A program made the position numbers and the translations under genes. The notes under the pieces are model-generated. The model ran no database searches. It had not been told where the DNA came from and worked only from the letters and a program-made list of their open reading frames with translations. Below are positions 34,899 through 43,309 of a stretch of DNA of 64,000 nt, in pieces (position 1 is the stretch's first letter; every line of letters begins with the position of its first letter). Source of the stretch: Pseudomonas viridiflava (lineage in GTDB: Bacteria; Pseudomonadota; Gammaproteobacteria; Pseudomonadales; Pseudomonadaceae); assembly GCF_900589395.1 (NCBI RefSeq), contig NZ_UUIS01000058.1, positions 30,201-94,200 on the forward strand, in the 5' to 3' direction.

Positions 34899-35596
34899 GC
34901 CATAGCGTGTCGCCAGTGGGTTTCGTGCGCTCCTGCTTCAAGGAGAAGTTCGCCATCCCGCGCCAGCCGCATCTGGCACCGGCGGCACGCGGCGTGCTGG
35001 AACTGGTGGCACCGTTCGACCAGGGCGATGCCGTACAGGGCCTGGAGCAGGTCAGCCATGTCTGGCTGTTGTTCCTGTTTCATCAGGCCCTGGAAAGCAC
35101 GCCACGCCTGAAGGTACGGCCGCCTCGGCTGGGCGGCAACCAGAGCATGGGCGTGTTCGCCACCCGCGCCACGCACCGCCCGAATGGCATTGGCCAGTCA
35201 GTGGTGCGCCTGGACAAGGTCGAGCCCGGCCGCTTGTGGCTGTCGGGCATCGACCTGCTCGACGGCACGCCGGTGCTGGATATCAAGCCGTATGTCCCTT
35301 ACGCCGATAGCGTGGCCGGAGCGCGCAACGACATGGCCAGCGCTGCACCGGTGCTGATCCCGGTGCATTGGCACGACGAGGCCCTGCAACAGGCTCACAC
35401 GCATGCTGTGCGCCTGGGCGAGCCACTGATCGAACTGATCGGGCAGTGCCTGGCCCAGGACCCGCGACCGGCGTATCAGGTGCCGGCGCCTGAGCGGCGC
35501 TACGGTGCGCAGTTCTGGGATCTGGATGTACGCTGGCATTACCCCGAGCCCGGGCTGATCCGGGTGCTGGAAGTGGTGCCGGCCAACGGCCCATGA
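34895..35596 (+). CDS. trmO: tRNA (t6A37)-N6-methyltransferase TrmO
   Basis: TrmO (TsaA/YaeB) methylates N6-threonylcarbamoyladenosine at position 37 of certain tRNAs to m6t6A using SAM. The 233-residue protein has the beta-barrel SAM-binding core with SPVGFVRSCFKEKFAIPRQ at the start, the HVWLLFLFH segment (about 54-62), and FATRATHRPNGIGQSVV (about 88-104), all family signatures. It begins within yehS and ends just before a strong hairpin shared with convergent fpr. Confidence 0.93.
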   Translation: MSHSVSPVGFVRSCFKEKFAIPRQPHLAPAARGVLELVAPFDQGDAVQGLEQVSHVWLLFLFHQALESTPRLKVRPPRLGGNQSMGVFATRATHRPNGIGQSVVRLDKVEPGRLWLSGIDLLDGTPVLDIKPYVPYADSVAGARNDMASAAPVLIPVHWHDEALQQAHTHAVRLGEPLIELIGQCLAQDPRPAYQVPAPERRYGAQFWDLDVRWHYPEPGLIRVLEVVPANGP

Positions 35597-35597
35597 A

Positions 35598-35636
35598 AAA
35601 ACCCGCCGCTCCTTGTGGGAGCCGGCGGGCTTTTTC
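35598..35636. terminator. Terminator between trmO and fpr
   Basis: AAACCCGCC-GCTCC / GGGAGCCGGCGGGCTTT with loop TTGT; T-rich on both sides (TTTTTC on plus, TTTTTT on minus), so it can serve both convergent genes. The core CTTGTGGGAGC resembles part of Pseudomonas REP sequences. Confidence 0.8.
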
Positions 35637-35648
35637 TTCAGGCGTCGA

Positions 35649-36428
35649 TCACTTCTCGACGAAGGCGCGCTCGATCAGGTAGTCACCCGGCTCGCGCATG
35701 CGCGGCGAAACGGTCAGGCCGAAGCTGTTGAGCACTTCACTGGTTTCATCCAGCATGCTCGGGCTGCCACACAGCATGGCACGGTCGTCCTGCGGATTGA
35801 TCGGTGGCAGGCCGATGTCACTGAAGAGCTTGCCACTGCGCATCAGGTCGGTCAGGCGGCCTTGGTTGCGGTAGGGCTCGCGAGTCACGGTGGGGTAGTA
35901 GATCAGCTTTTCCTGCAGCGCTTCACCGAAGAACTCGTTCTGCGGCAGGATCTCGGTGATGAACTCGTGGTAAGCCACCTCGTTGACGTTGCGCACGCCG
36001 TGCACCAGCACGACTTTTTCGAAACGCTCGTAGGTTTCCGGGTCCTGAATGACACTCATGAACGGCGCAAGACCGGTTCCGGTGCTCAGCAGGTACAGGT
36101 GCTTGCCGGGCTTGAGGTCGTCGAGCACCAGGGTACCGGTAGGCTTTTTGCTGATGATGATTTCATCGCCTTCCTTGAGGTGCTGCAACTGGGAGGTCAG
36201 CGGGCCATCGGGCACCTTGATGCTGAAGAACTCCAGATGCTCTTCCCAGTTCGGGCTGGCGATGGAATAGGCGCGCATGAGCGGACGGCCGGTGGGCTGC
36301 TGCAGACCGATCATGACGAATTGACCGTTCTCGAAGCGCAGGCCTGGGTCACGGGTGCACTTGAAGCTGAAGAGAGTGTCATTCCAATGATGAACACTAA
36401 GGACACGCTCGTGATACATGTTGCTCAT
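35649..36428 (-). CDS. fpr: Ferredoxin--NADP reductase Fpr
   Basis: Fpr moves electrons between NADPH and ferredoxin or flavodoxin, supporting iron-sulfur repair and oxidative stress defence. The 259-residue protein has the FAD-binding RAYSIASPNWEE block (about 52-63), the NADP-binding STGTGLAPFMS block (about 114-124), CGSPSM (about 216-221) and a C-terminus ending in FVEK, the short subclass form. It is divergent from finR with a 123-base intergenic region. AGGAG lies ten bases ahead of the ATG at 36428. Confidence 0.94.
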   Translation of the reverse strand: MSNMYHERVLSVHHWNDTLFSFKCTRDPGLRFENGQFVMIGLQQPTGRPLMRAYSIASPNWEEHLEFFSIKVPDGPLTSQLQHLKEGDEIIISKKPTGTLVLDDLKPGKHLYLLSTGTGLAPFMSVIQDPETYERFEKVVLVHGVRNVNEVAYHEFITEILPQNEFFGEALQEKLIYYPTVTREPYRNQGRLTDLMRSGKLFSDIGLPPINPQDDRAMLCGSPSMLDETSEVLNSFGLTVSPRMREPGDYLIERAFVEK

Positions 36429-36503
36429 GTACGTGAAAACTCCTGAAGAAATCTGCTCGCGCCGGCACAGGCGCTATTGCGCGCCATTCTAGTGGCAGAC
36501 ACA

Positions 36504-36531
36504 ATATCTGTTAACTGAATTATCAAGATAT
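36504..36531. promoter_or_regulatory. Likely FinR binding region between fpr and finR
   Basis: A perfect inverted repeat ATATCT (36504-36509) and AGATAT (36526-36531), spaced 16 bases, lies just before finR and is followed by a direct repeat GGTTATCGGTTAT (about 36533-36545). Position and AT-rich symmetry suit a LysR-type operator. In P. putida FinR is reported to activate fpr. The exact site is inference. Confidence 0.45.
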
Positions 36532-36551
36532 GGGTTATCGGTTATATAGAT

Positions 36552-37478
36552 ATGCGATTTACTCTGCGTCAACTCCAGGTCTTCGTGGCCGTCGCCCAAC
36601 AGGAAAGCGTCTCCAAGGCCGCGGTCATGCTGTCGCTGTCGCAATCGGCGGCCAGCACCTCGATCACCGAGCTGGAACGCCAGTCGAGCTGCCAACTGTT
36701 CGACCGTGCCGGCAAGCGCCTGAGCCTCAATGCCACCGGCCGCCAACTGCTGCCGCAAGCGGTAGCCCTGCTCGACCAGGCCAAGGAAATCGAAGACCTG
36801 TTCAATGGCAAGTCCGGTTTCGGCTCGCTGGCCGTCGGGGCGACGCTGACCATTGGCAATTACCTGGCCACCTTGCTGATCGGCAGCTTCATGCAACGCC
36901 ACCCGGAAAGCCAGGTGAAGCTGCACGTGCAGAATACCGCCCACATCGTGCAACAGGTCGCGCACTACGAAATCGACCTGGGCCTGATCGAGGGCGATTG
37001 CAGCCACCCGGACATTGAGGTGCAGTCTTGGGTCGAGGACGAACTGGTGGTGTTCTGTGCTCCCCAGCACCCACTGGCCGTCAAGGGCCAGGCGTCCCTG
37101 GAAGAGCTGACCCGTGAAGCCTGGATTCTGCGTGAACAGGGCTCCGGCACCCGCCTCACCTTCGACCAGGCCCTGCGTCATCACCGTAACGGCCTGAATG
37201 TACGCCTTGAGCTGGAGCACACCGAAGCCATCAAGCGGGCGGTGGAATCGGGACTGGGGATCGGCTGCATTTCCAGGCTGGCGTTGCGCGATGCCTTCCG
37301 GCGCGGCAGCCTGGTGGCGCTGGACACACCGCAACTGGACCTGTCGAGGCAGTTCTACTTCATCTGGCATAAACAGAAGTACCAGACCTCGGCGATGCGC
37401 GAGTTTCTGGAACTGTGCCGGGCCTTTACCGCCGGCGTGCAGCGCAGCGACCAGATTGTGCTGCCCAGTCTCTATTGA
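36552..37478 (+). CDS. finR: LysR-type regulator FinR
   Basis: FinR is a LysR-type activator of fpr under superoxide stress in P. putida. The 308-residue protein has an N-terminal winged helix-turn-helix (about 1-60, MRFTLRQLQVFVAVAQQESV, then SAASTSITELE) and a C-terminal effector domain (about 90-295). It is divergent from fpr. Its stop overlaps the convergent dgkA stop by seven bases. The assignment is from position and family; I cannot distinguish FinR from a close paralogue by sequence alone. Confidence 0.85.
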   Translation: MRFTLRQLQVFVAVAQQESVSKAAVMLSLSQSAASTSITELERQSSCQLFDRAGKRLSLNATGRQLLPQAVALLDQAKEIEDLFNGKSGFGSLAVGATLTIGNYLATLLIGSFMQRHPESQVKLHVQNTAHIVQQVAHYEIDLGLIEGDCSHPDIEVQSWVEDELVVFCAPQHPLAVKGQASLEELTREAWILREQGSGTRLTFDQALRHHRNGLNVRLELEHTEAIKRAVESGLGIGCISRLALRDAFRRGSLVALDTPQLDLSRQFYFIWHKQKYQTSAMREFLELCRAFTAGVQRSDQIVLPSLY

Positions 37479-37840
37479 CTGAGCAGTATCACTGCCCAGA
37501 CCACGGCGATCATGCTCAGGGCAATCAGTTGCGCGGCGCTGCCCATGTCCTTGGCGTTCTTGGACAAGGGGTGCAGGTCCAGGGAAATCCGGTCGATGGC
37601 CGCTTCCACCGCCGAGTTGAGTAATTCGACGATCAGCGCCAGCAGGCAGACGGCAATCAACAGCGCATGCTCGCCACGGCTGACGTCGAAAAAGAACGAC
37701 AGTGGAATCAGCACGACATTGAGCAACACCAACTGGCGAAAGGCAGCCTCGCCCTTGAAAGCGGCGCTCAGGCCATCGAACGAATACCCGGCAGCGTTGA
37801 AAATACGTTTAAGGCCGGTCTGGCCCTTGAAAGGCGACAT
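37472..37840 (-). CDS. dgkA: Diacylglycerol kinase DgkA
   Basis: DgkA phosphorylates diacylglycerol to phosphatidic acid, recycling lipid released during periplasmic glucan synthesis. The 122-residue membrane protein has three transmembrane helices, with the conserved active-site block ELLNSAVEAAIDRI (about 72-85) and KNAKDMGSAA (about 94-103). ATG at 37840 is preferred over the TTG at 37858 that begins the longer frame. It follows erdR by 72 bases. Confidence 0.93.
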   Translation of the reverse strand: MSPFKGQTGLKRIFNAAGYSFDGLSAAFKGEAAFRQLVLLNVVLIPLSFFFDVSRGEHALLIAVCLLALIVELLNSAVEAAIDRISLDLHPLSKNAKDMGSAAQLIALSMIAVVWAVILLSQ

Positions 37841-37912
37841 ACAAGAACTGCCATGCAAAAAGGATGAGGGAAATTAAGGCCGGTGCGGTCAAAAAAACGT
37901 GAACTCGAAGGA

Positions 37913-38560
37913 TTATTGCGCCGGAATCGATTCCAGTTGTTGCAACAGCAGTGCAGCCTGCGTGCGGGTGCGCACACCGAGCTTGCGAAAGATCGCCGTG
38001 ACATGCGCCTTGATCGTAGCTTCCGACACACTCAGTTCATAGGCGATCTGCTTGTTCAGCAGCCCTTCGCAGACCATGGTCAGCACCCGGAACTGCTGCG
38101 GCGTCAGGCTGGCCAGGCCAGCGCTGGCAGCCTTGGCTTCGGCCGAGACACTGACAGCCTCGTCGGCCTGCGGCGGCCACCAGGCATCGCCCTCAAGCAC
38201 CGCGCGTACGGCCTGCTGGATGGTTTCCAGGGGGCTGGACTTGGGAATGAAACCACTGGCACCAAATTCACGGGAACGTACCACGATGGCCGCCTCCTCC
38301 TGGGCCGACACCATGACCACGGGTATCTGCGGGTATTGGCCACGCAACAGCACCAACCCGGAAAAGCCGTAGGCACCCGGCATGTTGAGGTCTAGCAACA
38401 CCAGGTCCCAATCGGTTTTCTGCGCCAGCCGGGCTTCGATCTGCGCGATGCTGTCGGCCTCGACCAGCCGTGCCTGCGGTCCGAGCCCCAGGCTCAGCGC
38501 CTGATGCAACGCACTGCGAAACAGCGGGTGATCATCGGCGATCAGGATATCGTAGGTCAT
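37913..38560 (-). CDS. erdR: Response regulator ErdR (NarL/LuxR type)
   Basis: A 215-residue response regulator with an N-terminal receiver (D9-D10, phosphoacceptor D57 in VLLDLNMPG, conserved Lys near 107) and a C-terminal LuxR-type helix-turn-helix (about 145-208, LTPQQFRVLTMVCEG). In P. aeruginosa the homologue beside dgkA is ErdR/EraR, controlling ethanol and acetate metabolism. AAGGATCAAATA precedes the ATG at 38560. No cognate kinase is adjacent, as in other pseudomonads. Confidence 0.85.
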   Translation of the reverse strand: MTYDILIADDHPLFRSALHQALSLGLGPQARLVEADSIAQIEARLAQKTDWDLVLLDLNMPGAYGFSGLVLLRGQYPQIPVVMVSAQEEAAIVVRSREFGASGFIPKSSPLETIQQAVRAVLEGDAWWPPQADEAVSVSAEAKAASAGLASLTPQQFRVLTMVCEGLLNKQIAYELSVSEATIKAHVTAIFRKLGVRTRTQAALLLQQLESIPAQ

Positions 38561-38731
38561 TATTTGATCCTTTTTATACTGAGTACGAATACCCGATCCA
38601 GCCACTGCGAATGTCGGCCAACGCTCAGCATGCCTGCGCACTTCGGGGCGGCGCCAAGCATGCCCAGCCGGGCGGTGGTGGTCAAGCGCGATCCGGACAG
38701 AGTATGGCAGTTGGCCTGTAAGCCATCCGAG

Positions 38732-39442
38732 TTATAGCCAGGCCTTGAGTCGCTCGTGCACGACATCGTCCGGATCGATCGGATTCTGATATTTGGCACC
38801 CAGGTAATGGGTGGTGAACACATCCAGGTAAGCATCCAGTTGCTGACTGGCCTCGGTGTCGCCTGCCAGTTCCAGGCACAACGCCGCCACCTCGGCGGTG
38901 CAGAAATGATCATCACGCCTGGAACGACGCAGGCGATAGCGCGAGATCTGCTCCGGGGCCAGGCTCAAGACCGGAAAGCGCTCCAGGTACGGGCTTTTGC
39001 GAAACATCTTGCGTGCCTCTGTCCAGGTCGCATCCAGCAGGATGAACAGCGGGCGCTTGCCCGGCGCTGCAGTCACCTCATTAACCACACGCTCCTGGGC
39101 GACGAACTCGCCAGGAAACACAAGGTAAGGCTGCCACTGCGGGTCATCAAGCAGGGCCAGCAGCCGTTGGTCGACGTCCAGGCGCGACCAGCCGAAGGCA
39201 TGGGTATCCTCGATCACGTCGGCAATCAGCCAGCCGGTGTTGGTGGGCTTCAAGGGCTCGGTGTCATGCATCAACAGGCACATTGCCGAAATCGCCGCTG
39301 CCTGTGGGCGCCAGGCGCACAGGCAATAACTGTGGATGACCCGACAACCGGAGCAGCGTGGCGCCCGCGAACCCCGGGCAACGAATGGCTTGGTACTGCG
39401 CGCCAGGCGCTCATCGCGCAGGCGGGAGACGGCGTGACTCAT
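38732..39442 (-). CDS. tapT: tRNA-uridine aminocarboxypropyltransferase TapT (DTW domain)
   Basis: TapT forms acp3U at position 47 of tRNA from SAM. The 236-residue protein matches E. coli YfiP/TapT through FVARGSRAPRC, the four-Cys cluster in CSGCRVIHSYCLC (about 30-42), LMHDTEPLKPTNTG and the DTW-type motif DATWTEARKMFRKSPYL (about 140-156). The ATG at 39442 is chosen over a GTG four codons upstream. It is followed by erdR on the same strand after 171 bases. Confidence 0.9.
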   Translation of the reverse strand: MSHAVSRLRDERLARSTKPFVARGSRAPRCSGCRVIHSYCLCAWRPQAAAISAMCLLMHDTEPLKPTNTGWLIADVIEDTHAFGWSRLDVDQRLLALLDDPQWQPYLVFPGEFVAQERVVNEVTAAPGKRPLFILLDATWTEARKMFRKSPYLERFPVLSLAPEQISRYRLRRSRRDDHFCTAEVAALCLELAGDTEASQQLDAYLDVFTTHYLGAKYQNPIDPDDVVHERLKAWL

Positions 39443-39649
39443 GGCGAGACACACTCGCGGGAGGAAAGCATCGGCACAGCGAATAACCCGACAGGACTGA
39501 AAAGTGCACGCAGTTTACCAGAGCGCGGTCTGCCAGCGTTTTCGGCACGATGTGATTAATGGCTCATAGCCCTTATACTGCCGTGCCCTGTTGTGAACGC
39601 CCATCCAAGTTGTTGGTCAAAGCGCCAGCCCCCGTATCAGGAGAGTTCA

Positions 39650-40072
39650 ATGCTGCGCCTTATCGCCCCTACATTCATGCTTTTGCTCGCAGCCCCGCTG
39701 GGTGCCCAGGCAGCGTCGAAACAAGAGTACGAGTTGAGCAAAATGCTGGAACAAGTCGCCAGGGAAAGCAGTGTCGGCACACCGCGTGCCATCAACGAAG
39801 ATATTCTTGACCAGGGCTACACGGTCAATGGCAACGAGCTGATCAACCACCTCAGCGTCCGTGAAGGCCAGGCCCGGCAAATGCGTGCCAACCCCGACAC
39901 CGTTCGTGCACAACTGGCCAACAGTGTCTGCCGCAACAACGGCTATCGTCAGTTGATGACCAAAGGTGCCGTGCTCAAGTATCAGTTCACCGAGTACAAG
40001 ACCAACCGCCCCGTCATCAGTCAGTCGTTCATCAACACCGACTGCACCACCAAGCCTGCAGCCAAGAAGTAA
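39650..40072 (+). CDS. Secreted protein, PA3611-like family
   Basis: A 140-residue precursor with a signal peptide (about 1-22, cleavage near AQA|AS). The mature part resembles the small P. aeruginosa protein PA3611, annotated as a quorum-sensing-regulated virulence factor: KMLEQVARESS, GTPRAINEDILDQGYTV and NHLSVREGQARQM are the most recognisable stretches. Two Cys (about C108 and C132) may form a disulfide. CAGGAGAGTTCA lies before the start. Function is unknown outside P. aeruginosa; here it sits between tapT and a LOG-family gene. Confidence 0.8.
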   Translation: MLRLIAPTFMLLLAAPLGAQAASKQEYELSKMLEQVARESSVGTPRAINEDILDQGYTVNGNELINHLSVREGQARQMRANPDTVRAQLANSVCRNNGYRQLMTKGAVLKYQFTEYKTNRPVISQSFINTDCTTKPAAKK

Positions 40073-40529
40073 AGTCCACGATCAAGCAGCGTCCGGGCAT
40101 CCGGCCGCGCGCCGCTGTTCATCGTCGGCGCGCGGCCCGGTAGTCGAGTGCGCGACGAGGCTGGCACCCCTGATGCACAGTTTTTCGCCGCCAGCGGCAT
40201 CGCGTCGTACAGCGCCTGATCCCCCTCGATTACCTTCAGCAGTCTTCCTGCCCCCGTATCATTACCCGCCATCGACGTTCGCTCACGGTCGTTGTCAGTG
40301 TCTGCGCATGCCGTGAAACAGGCCCGAACCGATACCGACAAGCGGCTACAGCACAAACCTTGTTACCCTCAAGGCAGGCTTGCAGCGCTGATGACGACAG
40401 GAAATGATCCAGCACCTGCCACCTGCGCTTTTCGTCAACCCAAGGACACAGGCAGGATGGGCACCATTGAAAGGCGGATGCGACCAACAGCGAGCCGCCC
40501 TGCCGATTCTGCAGGAGGAGAAGACTTAG
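40073..40529. other. Intergenic region with a strong GC hairpin before the LOG gene
   Basis: No gene is recognised. A perfect 12-bp inverted repeat (GGCCGCGCGCCG at 40103-40114, CGGCGCGCGGCC at 40126-40137) lies 31 bases after the preceding stop without a T-run, so it may act as an mRNA-stabilising or partial termination hairpin. GGAGGAGAAGACTTAG precedes the next ATG. Confidence 0.5.
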
Positions 40530-41648
40530 ATGCCGTACGTACCCAACGATGTTCTGTCCCGACACTTTCAGGAAAAAGGCCTGGGCATCACCGAACAGGT
40601 GCACAAACACCTCGAACTACTGGCGCCTGACAGCGCCAACCTGCCGCTTTACCGCGACATGATCCTGACCGTGCTGCGCATGGCCGAGGATGACCGCAAT
40701 CGCTGGGATGCCAAGATTGTTCTGCAGACACTGCACGAACTGGATAACGCTTTTCGCGCTTTGGCGCGCTTCAAGGGACGCCGCAAGGTCACGGTATTCG
40801 GCTCCGCACGCACGCCGCTCGAACATTCGCTGTATGCCCAGGCTCGTGAACTGGGGCAGCGGCTGGCACAGGCCGACATGATGGTCATCACCGGTGGTGG
40901 TGGCGGCATCATGGCGGCCGCCCACGAGGGTGCGGGACTCGAGCACAGCCTGGGGCTCAATATAACGCTGCCGTTCGAACAGCACGCCAATGCCACGGTA
41001 GAAGGCAGCGAACACTTGCTGTCCTTCCACTTTTTCTTTACCCGCAAGTTGTTTTTCGTCAAGGAAGCCGATGCCCTGGTGCTGTGCCCAGGCGGCTTCG
41101 GCACCCTGGATGAAGCGCTGGAAGTGCTGACGCTGGTCCAGACCGGCAAGAGCCCACTGGTGCCCATTGTCCTGCTTGACGCTCCGGGAGGCAGCTTCTG
41201 GCGAGGTGCGCTGGATTTTTTCAAGACTCAGTTGCAGGACCATCATTACATCCTGCCAAGCGACATGAAATTGCTGCGCCTGGTCCACAGCCCTGAACAG
41301 GCAGTGGAGGAGATTGATCGCTTCTATAGCAACTTCCATTCCAGCCGCTGGCTGAAAAAGACGTTTGTGCTGCGCATGCGCCATCCACTCACCGAGGCTG
41401 CACTGACGCATGTGCGTCATGCGTTCGCTGACCTGTGCCTGAGTGGAGGGTTTGAACAGCTCGGTGTTAGCACGCATGAACATGAAGATGCCGCGTACAA
41501 CCACCTGACGCGGCTGGCCTTCGCCTTTACCGGCCGCCAGCAAGGACGCCTGCGCGAATTGGTCGACTGTATAAACCTGCCACAGAACTGGGCAGATACT
41601 TCGTCTTCCAGTGAAGCCGCCACACCTGAGCCGCTGTCTGTGGACTAA
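40530..41648 (+). CDS. LOG family protein (Rossmann-fold nucleotide-binding)
   Basis: A 372-residue protein whose centre (about 84-270) is a LOG/lysine-decarboxylase-like Rossmann domain, with GSAR (91-94), TGGGGGIM at 121-128 and PGGFGTLDE at 187-195. LOG proteins release bases from nucleoside 5'-monophosphates; small LOGs make cytokinins in plants and microbes. Here there are extra N-terminal (about 80 residues) and C-terminal (about 100 residues) extensions, closer to the larger PpnN-like group, so a nucleotide 5'-monophosphate nucleosidase role is possible but unproven. It converges with recX 22 bases away. Confidence 0.8.
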   Translation: MPYVPNDVLSRHFQEKGLGITEQVHKHLELLAPDSANLPLYRDMILTVLRMAEDDRNRWDAKIVLQTLHELDNAFRALARFKGRRKVTVFGSARTPLEHSLYAQARELGQRLAQADMMVITGGGGGIMAAAHEGAGLEHSLGLNITLPFEQHANATVEGSEHLLSFHFFFTRKLFFVKEADALVLCPGGFGTLDEALEVLTLVQTGKSPLVPIVLLDAPGGSFWRGALDFFKTQLQDHHYILPSDMKLLRLVHSPEQAVEEIDRFYSNFHSSRWLKKTFVLRMRHPLTEAALTHVRHAFADLCLSGGFEQLGVSTHEHEDAAYNHLTRLAFAFTGRQQGRLRELVDCINLPQNWADTSSSSEAATPEPLSVD

Positions 41649-41670
41649 GACCTTCCTGACGCAAGCGCGC

Positions 41671-42141
41671 TCAATCGAAATCGCCACCCCGGCCGCTCAA
41701 CAGGCGGCCGATCATGTCCATCGGGTAGCCCCGATAGCTCAGAAAGCGGGTCTGCTGGGCACGTTCACGCAGGTCGGCAGGTCGCTTGCCGGCAAACTTG
41801 CGTTGCCAGGTCTCTTCCAGCCGTGCACGCCAGTCGACGTCGCATTCATTGAGTGCCTGCTCGATGTCAGCTCTTGCCAGGCCGCGCTGGTTGAGCTCTT
41901 CGCGAATACGCAAAGGGCCCTGCCCGGAACGCGCACGCGAGGCAATGAAGCTTTCAAGGTAACGGCTTTCAGACAGGAGACCGTCCTCCACCAGACGGTC
42001 CAGGGCGGCGTCGATCATTTCAGAGGGAGCGCCGCGCTGGCGCAGCTTGCGCGCCAGCTCGACACGACCGTGCTCGCGACGTGCGAGCAGGTCCATTGCA
42101 GTGCGCCGTACAGCGACGAGGGTATCGAGCACGGTGGCCAT
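41671..42141 (-). CDS. recX: Regulatory protein RecX
   Basis: RecX inhibits RecA filament extension. The 156-residue protein has the three-helix repeats typical of RecX (LARREHGRVELARKLRQRG, RSGQGPLRIREELNQRG, FLSYRGYPMDMI). It lies eight bases after recA on the same strand and is likely made by readthrough from the LexA-controlled recA promoter. Confidence 0.95.
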   Translation of the reverse strand: MATVLDTLVAVRRTAMDLLARREHGRVELARKLRQRGAPSEMIDAALDRLVEDGLLSESRYLESFIASRARSGQGPLRIREELNQRGLARADIEQALNECDVDWRARLEETWQRKFAGKRPADLRERAQQTRFLSYRGYPMDMIGRLLSGRGGDFD

Positions 42142-42149
42142 GAGCGCTA

Positions 42150-43217
42150 TCAGCTATCGGCGTCGATTTCGGCCATGTCGTCAGCAGACTCGTCGGCCCT
42201 TACAGCAACAGCGTCAGCCGCTGCGGCGCCGCCATTAAGCAACTTGTCACGGATCTGCTTCTCGAGCGCGCCGGCGATGTCTTGGTTTTCCGCCAGGAAC
42301 TTGGCCGAGTTGGCCTTGCCCTGACCGATCTTGCTGCCTTTGTAGCTGTACCAGGCACCGGATTTCTCGAGGAAACCATGCGCCACAGCCAGGTCGATGA
42401 TCTCGCCGTTCAGGTAGATACCCTTGCCGTACAGGATCTGGAACTCGGCCTGGCGGAACGGCGGGGCCACCTTGTTCTTGACGATCTTGACGCGCGTTTC
42501 GCTGCCGACCACTTCATCGCCTTCCTTCACCGCACCCGTGCGACGAATGTCCAGGCGCACCGAGGCGTAGAACTTCAGCGCGTTACCACCGGTGGTGGTT
42601 TCCGGACTGCCGAACATGACACCGATCTTCATGCGGATCTGGTTGATGAAAATCACCAGGCAATTGGCGTTCTTGATGTTGCCGGTGATCTTGCGCAGCG
42701 CCTGAGACATCAGGCGAGCCTGCAAGCCCACGTGCATGTCACCCATTTCGCCTTCGATTTCAGCCTTGGGCACCAGAGCGGCCACGGAGTCGACCACGAT
42801 CACATCGACGGCATTGGAGCGCACCAGCATATCGGTGATTTCCAGTGCCTGCTCGCCGGTGTCCGGCTGGGAAACCAGCAGGTCGTCAACATTGACGCCC
42901 AGCTTGCCAGCGTACTCAGGATCAAGGGCGTGCTCGGCGTCGACGAAAGCGCAGGTCGCCCCCAGTTTCTGCGCCTGGGCGATGACCGACAGGGTCAGGG
43001 TCGTCTTGCCGGACGATTCCGGACCGTAGATTTCGACGATACGGCCGCGTGGCAGGCCGCCGATGCCCAGCGCGATATCAAGGCCCAGCGAGCCGGTGGA
43101 GATGGAAGGGATAGCCTGGCGGTCCTGGTCACCCATGCGCATTACGGCACCTTTGCCGAACTGACGCTCGATCTGACCCAAGGCCGCAGCCAAGGCTTTC
43201 TTCTTGTTCTCGTCCAT
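42150..43217 (-). CDS. recA: Recombinase RecA
   Basis: RecA coats single-stranded DNA, pairs homologous DNA and triggers LexA cleavage. The 355-residue protein begins MDENKKKALAAALGQ, with Walker A GPESSGKT at about 66-73, Walker B VIVVDSVAAL (about 140-149) and the DNA-binding loops (EGEMGDMHVGLQ and MFGSPETTTGG). The acidic C-terminal tail ends DADS. The ATG at 43217 has GAGGACTTCA upstream; a longer frame starts at 43229 without support. A LexA box lies 50-65 bases before the start. Confidence 0.98.
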   Translation of the reverse strand: MDENKKKALAAALGQIERQFGKGAVMRMGDQDRQAIPSISTGSLGLDIALGIGGLPRGRIVEIYGPESSGKTTLTLSVIAQAQKLGATCAFVDAEHALDPEYAGKLGVNVDDLLVSQPDTGEQALEITDMLVRSNAVDVIVVDSVAALVPKAEIEGEMGDMHVGLQARLMSQALRKITGNIKNANCLVIFINQIRMKIGVMFGSPETTTGGNALKFYASVRLDIRRTGAVKEGDEVVGSETRVKIVKNKVAPPFRQAEFQILYGKGIYLNGEIIDLAVAHGFLEKSGAWYSYKGSKIGQGKANSAKFLAENQDIAGALEKQIRDKLLNGGAAAADAVAVRADESADDMAEIDADS

Positions 43218-43266
43218 TGAAGTCCTCACGTAATCAAATTCATTAAAGGCCTTGCGGCCACGACAA

Positions 43267-43282
43267 CTGTATAAGTAGCCAG
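43267..43282 (-). promoter_or_regulatory. LexA (SOS) box of recA
   Basis: On the minus strand TACTG-GCTACTTA-TACAGT matches the LexA consensus with CTG and ACAG half-sites spaced as usual; the only clear departure is G for T at the fourth base (CTGG in place of CTGT). It sits 50 bases before the recA start. Confidence 0.8.
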
Positions 43283-43309
43283 TATTATTCCACAGCCCCG
43301 AGCGCTCGC

